In this document: positions 18,686-31,922 of the stretch, piece by piece | Layout of the letters: each line of letters begins with the position of its first letter | Position numbering within the stretch: position 1 is the stretch's first letter | Assembly (NCBI RefSeq): GCF_001685355.1 | Contig: NZ_CP016438.1 | Location: forward strand, 1,984,001 to 2,048,000 | Source of the DNA: Streptomyces lincolnensis | GTDB taxonomy: Bacteria > Actinomycetota > Actinomycetes > Streptomycetales > Streptomycetaceae | Direction: 5' to 3' | DNA: 64,000 nt | Translations under genes and position numbers: made by a program | Notes under the pieces: generated by a model | What the model was told of the DNA's origin: nothing | What the model saw: the letters and a program-made list of their open reading frames with translations, nothing else | Database searches by the model: none

Positions 18686-19888
18686 TCACTTCAGGCGCTG
18701 GACCACCAGATCCCACACGGTTTCGGCCAGCGCTTCCTTCGGGCCGTGCGGGACCGGCGTCTCACTGCCGTCGGTGCCCAGGACCACGGCCTCGTTCTCC
18801 TCGGAGCCGAAGGTTCTGCGCTCCCCCACCTCGTTCACCACGAGGAGGTCACAGCCCTTGCGCCGCAGCTTCTCGCGGCCGTTGGCCAGCACGTCGTCGG
18901 TCTCCGCGGCGAAGCCGACGACGACCTGGCCGGGGCGGGCGCGGTCGGCCGAGATCTCCGCGAGGATGTCCGGATTCCGCACCAGCACGATCGGGTCCGG
19001 GTCGTGGCCGTCCTTCTTCTTGATCTTGCCTTCCGCGTACGCCGCCGGCCGGAAGTCGGCGACCGCGGCGGCCATCACGACCGCGTCGGCGTCCGCGGCG
19101 GCCTTCAGGACCGCCTCGCGCAGCTGGACGGCCGTGCCGACCGGGACGACATCCACGCCCGCCGGGTCCGGCAGGGCGGTGTTGGCCGCGAGCAGCGTCA
19201 CCCGGGCCCCGCGCGCGGCGGCGGTGCGGGCCAGGGCGTAGCCCTGCTTGCCGGAGGAGCGGTTGCCGAGGAAGCGGACCGGGTCCAGGGGCTCGCGGGT
19301 GCCGCCGGCGCTGACGACGACATGGCGGCCCTTGAGGTCGGGTTCGGTGACGCCCCGGGCGAGTACGCGGCGGCAGAGGGCGTAGATCTCCGTCGGGTCG
19401 GGCAGCCGGCCCTTGCCGGTGTCGACGCCGGTGAGGCGCCCGACGGCCGGCTCGATGACGACGGCGCCGCGGCGGCGCAGTGTCGCCACGTTCTCCTGGG
19501 TGGCCGGGTGCTCCCACATCTCCGTGTGCATGGCGGGCGCGAAGACGACCGGGCAGCGGGCGGTGAGCAGGGTGTTCGTCAGCAGGTCGTCGGCGAGGCC
19601 GTGGGCCGCCTTGGCGAGCACGTCCGCGGTCGCCGGGGCGACGACCACCAGGTCGGCGTGCTGGCCGATACGGACGTGCGGGACCTCGTGGACGTCGTCC
19701 CACACCTCGGTCGAGACCGGGTTGCCGGACAGCGCGGACCAGGTGGCGGCGCCGACGAAGTGCAGGGCGGAGTCGGTGGGGACGACGCGCACGTCGTGGC
19801 CCGTCTCGGTCAGCCTGCGCAACAGCTCGCAGGCCTTGTAGGCGGCGATGCCCCCGCTGACCCCCAGCACGACCTTCGGCTTGTCCAC
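18686..19888 (-). CDS. coaBC: Bifunctional phosphopantothenoylcysteine decarboxylase/phosphopantothenate-cysteine ligase
   Basis: The product is 400 aa from GTG at 19888, which has GGGGAGAG just upstream. ATG at 19921 would add 11 residues but lacks a ribosome site. It catalyses two steps of CoA synthesis. The N-terminal flavoprotein CoaC domain is VVLGVSGGIAAYKACELLRR, with the catalytic His in HVRIGQHADL, the Asn-containing PATADVLAKAAHGLADDLL, and APAMHTEMW. The C-terminal CoaB domain (from about 185) has VSAGGTREPLDPVRFLGN, SSGKQGYALA, and AAVADFRPA with KIKK. It lies downstream of rpoZ, separated by a terminator-like hairpin. Confidence 0.96.
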   Translation of the reverse strand: MDKPKVVLGVSGGIAAYKACELLRRLTETGHDVRVVPTDSALHFVGAATWSALSGNPVSTEVWDDVHEVPHVRIGQHADLVVVAPATADVLAKAAHGLADDLLTNTLLTARCPVVFAPAMHTEMWEHPATQENVATLRRRGAVVIEPAVGRLTGVDTGKGRLPDPTEIYALCRRVLARGVTEPDLKGRHVVVSAGGTREPLDPVRFLGNRSSGKQGYALARTAAARGARVTLLAANTALPDPAGVDVVPVGTAVQLREAVLKAAADADAVVMAAAVADFRPAAYAEGKIKKKDGHDPDPIVLVRNPDILAEISADRARPGQVVVGFAAETDDVLANGREKLRRKGCDLLVVNEVGERRTFGSEENEAVVLGTDGSETPVPHGPKEALAETVWDLVVQRLK

Positions 19889-19963
19889 GTCTCTCCCCGG
19901 CTCGGCAACGTACGGCTCCATGCTGCATCACGGTGGGGGCCGACCCCCACACCCCCGAGCAGA

Positions 19964-19998
19964 CCACAGGCCCGACAGTGGCACTGCCGGGCCTGTGG
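19964..19998 (-). terminator. Hairpin between rpoZ and coaBC
   Basis: 16-bp stem with one mismatch (19964-19979 with 19983-19998, 3-nt loop), 29 nt after the rpoZ stop. It implies that coaBC is at least partly transcribed from its own promoter. Confidence 0.7.
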
Positions 19999-20027
19999 AC
20001 AAGCCAGCTCAAAGCTGAAAATGCTAC

Positions 20028-20300
20028 TTACTGCGCCGGGCCCTCTACGGCCTCGGACGTCAGCAGACCCGCGTTGATCTCGCGGAGGGCGATCGAGAGC
20101 GGCTTCTCGTGGACGTGGGTGTCCACCAGCGGACCGACGTACTCGAGGAGGCCCTCGCCGAGCTGCGAGTAGTACGCGTTGATCTGGCGGGCCCGCTTGG
20201 CCGCGTAGATCACGAGGCTGTACTTCGAGTCGGTGGCCTCGAGGAGCTCGTCGATCGGCGGGTTGATGATGCCCTCGGGCGCGGAGATGGAAGAGGACAC
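20028..20300 (-). CDS. rpoZ: RNA polymerase omega subunit
   Basis: The product is 90 aa. [33 protein letters not shown] is the omega core that clamps the beta' C-terminus; shorter recognisable pieces are [15 protein letters not shown] and AAKRARQIN. The usual partner gmk lies 83 bp upstream. In other bacteria omega forms part of a ppGpp site. Streptomyces rpoZ mutants have antibiotic and sporulation defects (known for the genus). rel is 39 kb away in the same window. Confidence 0.96.
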   Translation of the reverse strand: MSSSISAPEGIINPPIDELLEATDSKYSLVIYAAKRARQINAYYSQLGEGLLEYVGPLVDTHVHEKPLSIALREINAGLLTSEAVEGPAQ

Positions 20301-20383
20301 GCTCTACCTTCCGATGGATGGGAAAAGATCGGTCGTGATCACGGCACCGGCGGCCCGAGTACTCATGGGCACACCACTAGTGA

Positions 20384-20941
20384 TCACACAACATCCATCA
20401 AGGCTAGCAGCTCGCGAGCCACGTCCTCGACGGAGGTGTTGACCAAGGTCACGTCGAACTCGGGTTCGGCCGCCAGTTCGATCTTGGCCGCCTCAAGACG
20501 GCGTTCGATCACCTCGGGCGGCTCGGTGCCCCGTCCGGTCAGTCTGCGCACGAGCTCCTCCCAGGAGGGAGGAGCCAGGAACACCAGCTGGGAGTCCGCC
20601 ATGGACTCGCGGACCTGCCGGGCCCCCTGGAGATCGATCTCCAGAAGGACGGGCTCGCCCGCCTCCAGCCGCTCCAGCACGGCCGCACGCGGCGTGCCGT
20701 AGCGGTTGCCGGCGAACTCGGCCCACTCCAGCAGCTCCCCGTTGGCGATCAGCTTGTCCATCTCCTCGTCGGTGACGAAGAAGTACTGGACACCGTGCTT
20801 CTCGCCGGGGCGGGGCTTGCGGGTCGTCGCCGACACCGAGAGCCAGACCTCGGGGTGTTCCTTGCGCATATGGGCGACGACCGTGCTCTTGCCGACCCCG
20901 GAGGGGCCGGAGAGCACGGTCAGCCGCGGACGTTCACTCAT
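20384..20941 (-). CDS. gmk: Guanylate kinase
   Basis: The product is 185 aa. It phosphorylates GMP or dGMP to the diphosphate using ATP. The P-loop is [13 protein letters not shown] at about 10-22. The GMP-binding region is [21 protein letters not shown] (Ser, Arg, Arg, Tyr contacts) with [14 protein letters not shown]. The LID is [17 protein letters not shown]. The order gmk-rpoZ is general in bacteria. sIHF lies 59 bp upstream on the same strand. Confidence 0.98.
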   Translation of the reverse strand: MSERPRLTVLSGPSGVGKSTVVAHMRKEHPEVWLSVSATTRKPRPGEKHGVQYFFVTDEEMDKLIANGELLEWAEFAGNRYGTPRAAVLERLEAGEPVLLEIDLQGARQVRESMADSQLVFLAPPSWEELVRRLTGRGTEPPEVIERRLEAAKIELAAEPEFDVTLVNTSVEDVARELLALMDVV

Positions 20942-21000
20942 GCAGCGATTATTCCAGCAATCCCGGAGTGCCCGGGACTCCCTCCCCGGAGTGACCCGGT

Positions 21001-21324
21001 TCAGGAACCGGTGCTGCCGAACTCACGCTCCAGGGAGGCGATCTGGTTGGAACCGAGGCCGCGCACACGGCGGCTCTCGGAGATGCCGAGTCGCTCCATG
21101 ATCTGCTTGGCGCGGACCTTGCCCACGCCCGGCAGGGACTCAAGCAGCGCGGAGACCTTCATCTTGCCGATGACGTCGTTCTCCTGGCCCTGCTTGATGA
21201 CCTCATGCAGGGAGGCGCCGGAGTGCTTGAGTCGATTCTTGACCTCGGCCCGCTCCCGGCGAGCCGCGGCGGCCTTTTCGAGCGCGGCTGCGCGCTGTTC
21301 AGGGGTAAGGGGCGGAAGAGCCAC
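21001..21324 (-). CDS. ihf: Actinobacterial integration host factor sIHF (nucleoid-associated protein)
   Basis: The product is 107 aa from GTG at 21324 (preceded by GAGGTGA), the length known for the Streptomyces protein. The charged helix [20 protein letters not shown] is followed by [12 protein letters not shown] and a helix-two-turn-helix or HhH-type DNA-binding unit, [20 protein letters not shown], then [20 protein letters not shown]. In S. coelicolor sIHF binds DNA without strong sequence preference, affects topology, and influences sporulation and antibiotic output; it is unrelated in sequence to E. coli IHF. The open frame extends upstream, but the longer N-terminus has no family counterpart. 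It sits between pyrF and gmk. Confidence 0.95.
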   Translation of the reverse strand: MALPPLTPEQRAAALEKAAAARRERAEVKNRLKHSGASLHEVIKQGQENDVIGKMKVSALLESLPGVGKVRAKQIMERLGISESRRVRGLGSNQIASLEREFGSTGS

Positions 21325-21433
21325 GCCTACGTCACCTCGGATGTCGAACTGTCGGATACGGACCGGTGAGGAACCTAGTCGCCCCACACCTGGCGAGCCA
21401 CGAGCAACACGCTTGCCCGTTGACTCTCGTCGG

Positions 21434-21462
21434 AGACTAGCGGCCAAGGGCGCCAGAGTCAG
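21434..21462 (-). promoter_or_regulatory. Candidate vegetative promoter for sIHF
   Basis: On the minus strand CTGACT (21462-21457) and TAGTCT (21439-21434) are separated by 17 bp, a fair match to the principal sigma consensus. Transcription would start near 21427, about 100 nt before the GTG. The rest of 21463-21601 is comparatively A+T-rich and has no gene. Confidence 0.35.
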
Positions 21463-21601
21463 CGAGAACAGCGGAAAAGTCCTGGTCAGCCTTTGCCAGG
21501 CCAGACATTTCAGACATACTGCCCCGGATTTGAGAATGTATTCAGACTCAAGTCGGCCCCGAACCACTCATCGGAGGACTTGACCGAAGCATCCGGAACA
21601 C

Positions 21602-22444
21602 TCACGCGGAGGCCACCGCGGCCCTGATCTCCTCCGCGAACCGGTCCGCGGCCGCGCGCAGCGCACCGGTGTCGGGGCCGTGCCGCAGCACCCCCCGGCT
21701 GACGTTCGGGACGACATTGCGCACCGCCGCCCCGAAGACCGCGGGAAGATCGGCCGGCGTGGCCCCCTGGGCGCCGATGCCGGGCGCCAGGAGCGGACCG
21801 TTGATGTCCAGGTCGTAGGACGACAGGTCGCCGAGCGTGGCGCCCACGACGGCCCCGAAGGAGCCGAGGGGCTCCTCCCCCGTGTTCTCGGCCGCCAGGT
21901 GCGCCAGCATCGTCGCTCCGACGCTCCGGCCGTCCGCGCGGACCGCGTGCTGGACCTCGCCGCCCTCCGGGTTGGAGGTCAGCGCCAGCACGAACAGTCC
22001 CGCGCCGCTCTCGCGCGCCAGGGCGATCGCCGGGGAGAGCGACCCGTAGCCGAGGTACGGCGAGACGGTCAGGGCGTCCGAGAAGAGCGGGGCGTCCTCG
22101 CGGAGGAAGGATTCGGCGTAGGCGGCCATGGTGGAGCCGATGTCGCCGCGCTTGGCGTCCATCACGACCAGGGCGCCGGCCGCCCGCGCCTCCTCGACCG
22201 ACTTCTCCAGGACGGCGACGCCACGCGATCCGAAGCGCTCGAAGAAGGCGCTCTGCGGCTTCAGGACGGCGACCTGGTCGGCCATCGCCTCGACGACGGT
22301 ACGGCTGAACCGCTCCAGGCCCGCCACGTCGTCGTCCAGGCCCCACTCGGCCAGCAGGGACGCGTGCGGGTCGATGCCCACGCAGAGCGGGCCGCGCTCG
22401 TCCATCGCCCGGCGCAGGCGCGTGCCGAAGGGCTCCAGGGTCAT
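21602..22444 (-). CDS. pyrF: Orotidine 5'-phosphate decarboxylase (long, actinobacterial type)
   Basis: The product is 280 aa. It performs the last step of UMP synthesis. LCVGIDPHASLLAEWGL opens the TIM barrel; VLKPQSAFFERFGSRG follows; the catalytic tetrad segment is VVMDAKRGDIGSTMAAYA (Lys and two Asp). The closing loop is NVSRGVL near residue 250. It belongs to the longer PyrF group typical of actinobacteria and myxobacteria. The start overlaps the pyrD stop by four bases (ATGA), indicating translational coupling, and it is the last pyr gene. Confidence 0.97.
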   Translation of the reverse strand: MTLEPFGTRLRRAMDERGPLCVGIDPHASLLAEWGLDDDVAGLERFSRTVVEAMADQVAVLKPQSAFFERFGSRGVAVLEKSVEEARAAGALVVMDAKRGDIGSTMAAYAESFLREDAPLFSDALTVSPYLGYGSLSPAIALARESGAGLFVLALTSNPEGGEVQHAVRADGRSVGATMLAHLAAENTGEEPLGSFGAVVGATLGDLSSYDLDINGPLLAPGIGAQGATPADLPAVFGAAVRNVVPNVSRGVLRHGPDTGALRAAADRFAEEIRAAVASA

Positions 22445-23547
22445 ACCGGCTTCCTCACGTCGGCGCCGACCGCGTCGGCGAGGGTGGCGTACGGGCTCGT
22501 GCGCAGGCGTGCCAGCAGCCCCTTGTGGATGGCGCGACCCCAGAAGGGGCCCTCGTAGACGAAGGCGCTGTAGCCCTGGACCAGCGTGGCGCCCGCCAGG
22601 ATGCGCTGCCAGGCGTCCTCGGCGTTCTCCACGCCGCCGACACCCACGAGGGTGATCCGGTCGCCCACGCGCGCGTACAGGCGCCTCAGGACCTCCAGGG
22701 AGCGGGCCTTCAGGGGCGCGCCGGACAGGCCGCCCGTCTCCTTCACCAGGGAGGTCGCGGAGGTCAGACCGAGGCCCTCGCGCGCGATGGTGGTGTTGGT
22801 GGCGATGATCCCGTCCAGACCGAGCTCGACGGCCAGGTCGGCGACCGCGTCCACGTCCTCGTCCGCGAGATCGGGGGCGATCTTCACGAGGAGCGGGACG
22901 TGGCGCGAGGCGACCCGGCGGTCGGCGGCCTCGCGGACGGCGCTCAGCAGGGGGCGCAGCGCCTCGGTGGCCTGGAGGTTGCGCAGACCGGGCGTGTTGG
23001 GCGACGACACGTTCACGACCAGGTAGTCGGCGTACGGTGCCAGCCGCTCGGCCGACTTCACGTAGTCGTCGACGGCCTCCGCCTCGGGAACGGCCTTGGT
23101 CTTGCCGATGTTCACCCCGACGACCGTCCTGAAGACGGGCTCACGGGACGCCAGGCGGGCCGCCACGGCCAGCGAGCCGTCGTTGTTGAAGCCCATGCGG
23201 TTGATCAGCGCGCGGTCCTTCACGAGGCGGAAGAGCCGCCGCTTGGGGTTGCCGGGCTGGGCCTCCCCCGTCACCGTGCCGATCTCCACGTGGTCGAAGC
23301 CGAGCATCGACATGCCGTCGATGGCGACGGCGTTCTTGTCGAAGCCGGCCGCGAGCCCGAAGGGGCCGTGCATGCGCAGCCCGAAGGCCTCGGTGCGCAG
23401 TTCCTTGTACCGGGGCGCGAGCGCGGCGGCGAGGAAGGTGCGCAGCACGGGGACGCGGGCGGCGAGGCGGATCCAGCGGAAGGCCAGGTGGTGGGCCTCC
23501 TCCGGGTCCATGTGCTGGAAGACGAGACGGAAAAAGATCTTGTACAT
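22441..23547 (-). CDS. pyrD: Dihydroorotate dehydrogenase (quinone), class 2
   Basis: The product is 368 aa. The N-terminal helix pair MYKIFFRLVFQHMDPEEAHH is the membrane and quinone docking part that marks class 2. The FMN barrel has GLAAGFDKNA, INRMGFNNDG, the active-site segment VNVSSPNTPGLRNLQ (catalytic Ser type), and GVGGVENAEDAWQRI. Electrons go to menaquinone. The start is preceded by GGTGAGGA, a Shine-Dalgarno that is itself duplicated 18 bp upstream. A terminator-like hairpin lies between carB and this gene, so pyrD-pyrF may be expressed at a different level from carAB. Confidence 0.97.
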   Translation of the reverse strand: MYKIFFRLVFQHMDPEEAHHLAFRWIRLAARVPVLRTFLAAALAPRYKELRTEAFGLRMHGPFGLAAGFDKNAVAIDGMSMLGFDHVEIGTVTGEAQPGNPKRRLFRLVKDRALINRMGFNNDGSLAVAARLASREPVFRTVVGVNIGKTKAVPEAEAVDDYVKSAERLAPYADYLVVNVSSPNTPGLRNLQATEALRPLLSAVREAADRRVASRHVPLLVKIAPDLADEDVDAVADLAVELGLDGIIATNTTIAREGLGLTSATSLVKETGGLSGAPLKARSLEVLRRLYARVGDRITLVGVGGVENAEDAWQRILAGATLVQGYSAFVYEGPFWGRAIHKGLLARLRTSPYATLADAVGADVRKPV

Positions 23548-23550
23548 GCT

Positions 23551-23581
23551 GTCCTCACCAAGAATGGTGTCCTCACCAAGA
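23551..23581 (-). repeat. Direct repeat carrying the pyrD Shine-Dalgarno
   Basis: GTCCTCACCAAGA occurs at 23551-23563 and again at 23569-23581 (period 18 bp). On the minus strand each copy reads TCTTGGTGAGGAC, so the ribosome-binding site of pyrD is present twice; only the copy nearest the ATG is at usable spacing. Confidence 0.8.
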
Positions 23582-23608
23582 GGGGGACACCGTTTCCGGT
23601 GTCCCCCT
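23581..23608 (-). terminator. Hairpin in the carB-pyrD gap
   Basis: Perfect 12-bp stem (23581-23592 with 23597-23608, loop TTTC), eight nt after the carB stop. It could be a partial terminator or mRNA 3'-end stabiliser within the pyr operon. Confidence 0.7.
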
Positions 23609-23616
23609 CAGGGCTG

Positions 23617-26917
<3,301 letters not shown>

Positions 26918-26925
<8 letters not shown>

Positions 26926-28117
26926 GCTGGCCCTCCAACTGAGCTGTGCTCATCAAAGACGTGAAGCGGTCGAACAGGTAGGCGGCGTCGTGCGGGCCGG
27001 CTGCCGCTTCGGGGTGGTACTGGACGCTGAAGGCCGGCTGGTCGAGGAGCTGGAGGCCCTCCACCACGTTGTCGTTGAGGCAGACGTGGGAGACCTCGGC
27101 GCGGCCGTAGGGGGTGTCGGACACCTTGTCGAGCGGGGCGTCGACGGCGAAGCCGTGGTTGTGCGCGGTGACCTCGACCTTGCCGGTCGTACGGTCCTGC
27201 ACCGGCTGGTTGATGCCGCGGTGGCCGTACTTCAGCTTGTAGGTGCCGAAGCCGAGGGCGCGGCCCAAGATCTGGTTGCCGAAGCAGATGCCGAAGAGCG
27301 GCGTCTTTCGCTCCAGGACCGCCCGCATGACGGAGACCGGGTGGTCGGCGGTGGCCGGGTCGCCGGGGCCGTTGGAGAAGAACACGCCGTCCGGGTTCAC
27401 GGCGTACACGTCCTCGACGGTCGCCGTGGCGGGCAGCACATGCACCTCGATGCCGCGCTCGGCCATCCGGTGCGGGGTCATGCCCTTGATGCCGAGGTCG
27501 ACGGCGGCGACGGTGAACTTCGCTGTGCCAATCGGGACGGCTTCGCCGTCGGGGCCGATCGCGGGGACGACGTACGTCTCCTTGGTGGCGACCTCGGCGG
27601 AGAGGTTCGCGCCCTTCATCTCGGGGGCCTGGCGGACCTCGGCGAGCATGGTGCCGTCGTCGGGCAGCGCGTTGCCGGAGAAGATGCCGACGCGCATGGC
27701 GCCGCGCTCACGCAGGTGGCGCGTCAACGCGCGCGTGTCGATGCCGGAGATCCCGACGACGCCCTGCCGGGTGAGCTCCTCGTCCAGGGAGCGGCGCGAG
27801 CGCCAGTTGGAGGGCACGCGCGCGGGGTCGCGCACGACGTAGCCGGCGACCCAGATCCGCTGCGACTCGGCGTCCTCGTCGTTGACGCCGGTGTTGCCGA
27901 CGTGCGGGGCGGTCATCACGACGACCTGGCGGTGGTACGACGGGTCGGTGAGGGTCTCCTGGTAGCCGGTCATGCCGGTGGAGAACACCGCCTCACCGAA
28001 GGTCACCCCCACGGCCCCGTAGGCACGGCCGCGGAAGATCCGGCCGTCCTCCAGGACGAGTACCGCGGGAGACACCTCTTTCCTCTGCGAGGCGGTCCCC
28101 TTCGTGGAGGTCGTCAT
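26918..28117 (-). CDS. carA: Carbamoyl-phosphate synthase small (glutaminase) subunit
   Basis: The product is 399 aa. The N-terminal CarA domain ([20 protein letters not shown]) is followed by a class I glutamine amidotransferase. The nucleophile Cys is in [16 protein letters not shown]; most CarA proteins have GHQ where this one has GNQ, a variant I recall from actinobacteria. The catalytic His and Glu are in [16 protein letters not shown]. It feeds ammonia to CarB. The ATG overlaps the stop of the upstream membrane protein (ATGA). Confidence 0.98.
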
Positions 28118-28704
28118 CGTGCGCCTTCCGTTTCCGTCTTGTTGATCATGGAGTTAATGACGTCGACCCACTCGTTGTGCTCGGCCGCGTGGTCGGAGCG
28201 GAACCCGGAGTCGATCAGCCTGTCGCCGTGCGCCCAGGTCACCACGAGCAGCCCGCCCTCGGTCAGGACCTTGCCGGCGATGCCCTTGTCGAGCCGGGCC
28301 TCGCGCAGCTGCCCGGTCGGGACGAAGAAGTCGGCCGCGCCGGGGCGGACGACGTCGAGTCCGGCGTCCGTCAGCGTGAGCTCGACCCGGCTGCGGGTGC
28401 CGAGGCCGTGCGCCACGATGCGGTCGAGCCACTGTCCTGCGGTGGTGGAGCCGTGGTAGCGGCCGCTCATGCTCAGTTTCGCCGGGCCGGGGTCGTCCGG
28501 CGCGCTGGGCAGCTCGGGCAGGTCGCCCTGGAGCGTGCCGCGCCATTTCCAGCCCTCGCGCATCAGCCAGTAGACGAGCGCGACGAAGAGGGCGAGTCCG
28601 ACGAGCCAGCCGACGCGGGCGGCCCAGTCGGTCACCTCGGCCGACTTCTGTTCGGCCGCGAGGTCGGCGCCGAATCCGGTCGCGAGCAGAGTTGCAGGTG
28701 TCAC
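28114..28704 (-). CDS. Single-pass membrane protein embedded in the pyr operon (PH-like domain)
   Basis: The product is 196 aa from GTG at 28704, which overlaps the pyrC stop (GTGA). One transmembrane helix, [20 protein letters not shown], lies at about 32-51. A cytoplasmic beta-rich domain follows ([69 protein letters not shown]). This resembles a bacterial pleckstrin-homology-like fold. Tight coupling on both sides (GTGA with pyrC, ATGA with carA) shows it is a true operon member, conserved at this place in Streptomyces as far as I recall. No role in pyrimidine synthesis is known. Confidence 0.85.
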   Translation of the reverse strand: MTPATLLATGFGADLAAEQKSAEVTDWAARVGWLVGLALFVALVYWLMREGWKWRGTLQGDLPELPSAPDDPGPAKLSMSGRYHGSTTAGQWLDRIVAHGLGTRSRVELTLTDAGLDVVRPGAADFFVPTGQLREARLDKGIAGKVLTEGGLLVVTWAHGDRLIDSGFRSDHAAEHNEWVDVINSMINKTETEGAR

Positions 28705-29987
28705 GTGAGCTTCCCGTCGACGAGCGTGGCCTTGCCCCGGAGCCACGTGTGCGTGACACGGCCCGGCAGCTCACGCCCCTCGTACGGGGTGTTGCGGCTG
28801 CGCGAGGCGAAGCCCGCGGGGTCCACGGACCCACGGTAAGCCGTGTCGACGAGCGTGAGGTTGGCGGGCTCACCTGCCGAGACGGGACGCCCGTGGCCCT
28901 GCGCCTGCCCGATCCGGGCGGGATTGACGGACATACGGTCGGCGACCCCGGCCCAGTCGATCAGCCCGGTGTCCACCATCGTCTCCTGGACCACTGACAA
29001 CGCGGTCTCCAGGCCGACCATGCCCATGGCGGCCGCGGCCCACTCGCAGTCCTTGTCCTCGTGCGGGTGCGGGGCGTGGTCGGTGGCGACGATGTCGATC
29101 GTGCCGTCGGCGAGCGCCTCCCGCAGGGCGTACACGTCGCGCTCGGTGCGCAGCGGCGGGTTGACCTTGTAGACCGGGTTGTACGTGCGCACCAGCTCGT
29201 CGGTGAGCAGCAGGTGGTGCGGGGTGACCTCGGCGGTGACGTCGATGCCGCGGGACTTCGCCCAGCGCACGATCTCCACCGAGCCGGCGGTCGACAGGTG
29301 GCAGATGTGCACGCGGGAGCCGACGTGCTCGGCGAGCAGGACATCCCGGGCGATGATCGATTCTTCGGCCACCGCGGGCCAGCCCCCGAGCCCGAGCTCG
29401 GCGGAGACGATGCCCTCGTTCATCTGGGCGCCCTCGGTCAGCCGCGGCTCCTGCGCGTGCTGGGCGACGACCCCGCCGAAGGCCTTCACGTACTCCAGCG
29501 CGCGCCGCATGATCACGGCGTCGTCGACGCACTTGCCGTCGTCGGAGAAGACGGTCACGCCGGCCGCCGACTCGTGCATGGCACCCAGCTCGGCGAGCTT
29601 CCTGCCCTCCAGGCCGACGGTGACCGCGCCGATGGGCCGCACGTCGCAGTAGCCGTACTCCCGGCCCAGCCGCCAGACCTGCTCGACCACACCGGCGGTG
29701 TCGGCGACCGGGAAGGTGTTGGCCATGGCGAACACGGCGGTGAATCCGCCGGAGGCGGCCGCGCGGGTACCGGTCAGGACCGTCTCGGAGTCCTCGCGGC
29801 CGGGCTCGCGCAGATGCGTGTGCAGGTCGACCAGACCCGGCAGGAGCACCTTGCCGTCGGCCTCGACGACCTCGGCGCCCTCGGCCGGGAGGTTCGTGCC
29901 GACGGCCTCGATGACCGCACCGTCGATCAGCACGTCCTGCGGCTCGCCGCCGAGGACCTTCGCACCACGGATCAGGATCTTGCTCAT
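28701..29987 (-). CDS. pyrC: Dihydroorotase
   Basis: The product is 428 aa from ATG at 29987, five nt after the pyrB stop. It cyclises carbamoyl aspartate to dihydroorotate. It is a class I amidohydrolase: the metal-binding HxH is in PGLVDLHTHLREPGRE; the substrate Asn/metal region is AMANTFPVADT; His ligands are in VAQHAQEP and VHICHLSTAGSVEIV; the catalytic Asp is in DIVATDHAPHPHEDK. The open frame continues upstream over pyrB antisense-like sequence and is not used. Confidence 0.98.
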   Translation of the reverse strand: MSKILIRGAKVLGGEPQDVLIDGAVIEAVGTNLPAEGAEVVEADGKVLLPGLVDLHTHLREPGREDSETVLTGTRAAASGGFTAVFAMANTFPVADTAGVVEQVWRLGREYGYCDVRPIGAVTVGLEGRKLAELGAMHESAAGVTVFSDDGKCVDDAVIMRRALEYVKAFGGVVAQHAQEPRLTEGAQMNEGIVSAELGLGGWPAVAEESIIARDVLLAEHVGSRVHICHLSTAGSVEIVRWAKSRGIDVTAEVTPHHLLLTDELVRTYNPVYKVNPPLRTERDVYALREALADGTIDIVATDHAPHPHEDKDCEWAAAAMGMVGLETALSVVQETMVDTGLIDWAGVADRMSVNPARIGQAQGHGRPVSAGEPANLTLVDTAYRGSVDPAGFASRSRNTPYEGRELPGRVTHTWLRGKATLVDGKLT

Positions 29988-29992
29988 GTGTC

Positions 29993-30970
29993 TTACTTCT
30001 CCTCGATACGGGTGTGGCTGACGGCGGGTTCGTTGCCACCCAGAAGCAGGTACAGGACCGCCATCCGGATGGAGACTCCGTTTGCGACCTGCTCGACGAC
30101 GGTGCAGCGCTCGGAGTCGGCCACCTCGGCCGTGATCTCCATGCCGCGGACCATCGGACCGGGGTGCATCACGATGGCGTGCTCGGGCATCCGCGCCATG
30201 CGCTCGCCGTCGAGGCCGTAGCGCCGCGAGTACTCGCGCTCGGTCGGGAAGAACGCGGCGTTCATGCGCTCGCGCTGGACCCGCAGCATCATCACCGCGT
30301 CGGACTTGGCGAGCGTGCTGTCCAGGTCGTACGACACGTCGCACGGCCAGGTCTCGACACCGACCGGGACCAGGGTGGGCGGCGCGACCAGGGTGACCTG
30401 GGCGCCGAGGGTGTGCAGCAGGTCGACGTTGGAGCGGGCGACCCGGCTGTGCAGGATGTCGCCGACGATCGTGATGCGCCGCCCGGCCAGGTCCTGGCCG
30501 ATCCCGGCGTCCCGCCCGACGAGCCGGCGGCGCATGGTGAAGGCGTCGAGCAGGGCCTGGGTGGGGTGCTGGTGGGTGCCGTCACCGGCGTTGATGACGG
30601 CCGCGTCGATCCAGCCGGAGTTGGCCAGCCGGTACGGCGCCCCGGAGGCGCCGTGCCGGATGACGACGGCGTCGACGCCCATCGCCTCCAGGGTCTGGGC
30701 GGTGTCCTTGAGGGACTCGCCCTTGGAGACGCTGGAGCCCTTGGCGGAGAAGTTGATGACGTCCGCCGACAGCCGCTTCTCGGCGGCCTCGAAGGAGATC
30801 CGGGTGCGGGTGGAGTCCTCGAAGAAGAGGTTGACGACGGTACGGCCGCGCAGGGTCGGCAGTTTCTTGATCGGCCGGTCGGCGACCCGGGCCATCTCCT
30901 CGGCGGTGTCGAGGATCAGGACGGCGTCGTCACGGGTGAGGTCGGCGGCCGAGATGAGATGACGCTGCAT
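29993..30970 (-). CDS. pyrB: Aspartate carbamoyltransferase catalytic subunit
   Basis: The product is 325 aa. The carbamoyl-phosphate loop is [19 protein letters not shown] (S-T-R-T-R). The adjacent-chain loop is [20 protein letters not shown]. The segment [17 protein letters not shown] is the HPTQ motif, and [13 protein letters not shown] closes the active site. No regulatory pyrI is adjacent. pyrC follows after five nt and pyrR lies 85 bp upstream. Confidence 0.98.
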   Translation of the reverse strand: MQRHLISAADLTRDDAVLILDTAEEMARVADRPIKKLPTLRGRTVVNLFFEDSTRTRISFEAAEKRLSADVINFSAKGSSVSKGESLKDTAQTLEAMGVDAVVIRHGASGAPYRLANSGWIDAAVINAGDGTHQHPTQALLDAFTMRRRLVGRDAGIGQDLAGRRITIVGDILHSRVARSNVDLLHTLGAQVTLVAPPTLVPVGVETWPCDVSYDLDSTLAKSDAVMMLRVQRERMNAAFFPTEREYSRRYGLDGERMARMPEHAIVMHPGPMVRGMEITAEVADSERCTVVEQVANGVSIRMAVLYLLLGGNEPAVSHTRIEEK

Positions 30971-31055
30971 CTTTCAGGCTCCGTAAGGCAGTTCATATGG
31001 GGGAGATTCAGGGCAGGCCAGGGCACGCCGAGGACCGGCGTACGCCGTCTGCCTG

Positions 31056-31673
<618 letters not shown>

Positions 31674-31825
31674 TCACGGGACGGACCTTAAAGGACGTCG
31701 GATTTGCGCCATCCACGGTAGCAGGCCCGCGCGACACCGCAGATCACCCCCCTGGCGCCCCGCGGTCACCCCTTTGGCCCAACCCGTCACCGATACCACG
31801 GAAGAGTCGGTGCGGACCATTCGGC

Positions 31826-31868
31826 TTGACGCGGCAGAGTAACGCTGCGTAACCTCACAGTGAGTTAC
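31826..31868 (+). promoter_or_regulatory. bldD promoter with candidate BldD autoregulatory boxes
   Basis: TTGACG (31826-31831), an 18-bp spacer and TAACCT (31850-31855) make a good principal-sigma promoter. GTAAC at 31839-31843, GTAAC at 31849-31853 and GTTAC at 31864-31868 overlap the -10 and start region; the GTAAC/GTTAC pair forms a dyad. BldD is known to bind half-sites of GTnAC type and to repress its own promoter, so this is the expected operator. The transcript would start near 31862, leaving a 60-nt leader. Confidence 0.7.
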
Positions 31869-31922
31869 CAGCCGCGCGGCATGCACACAGCCGGCCGCGT
31901 CGACACAGTGCCGGGGAGCTAT

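Noticed and set aside
19889..19921. Longer coaBC start at 19921
   Set aside because: No Shine-Dalgarno there, whereas GTG at 19888 has a strong one and starts at the conserved flavoprotein strand.
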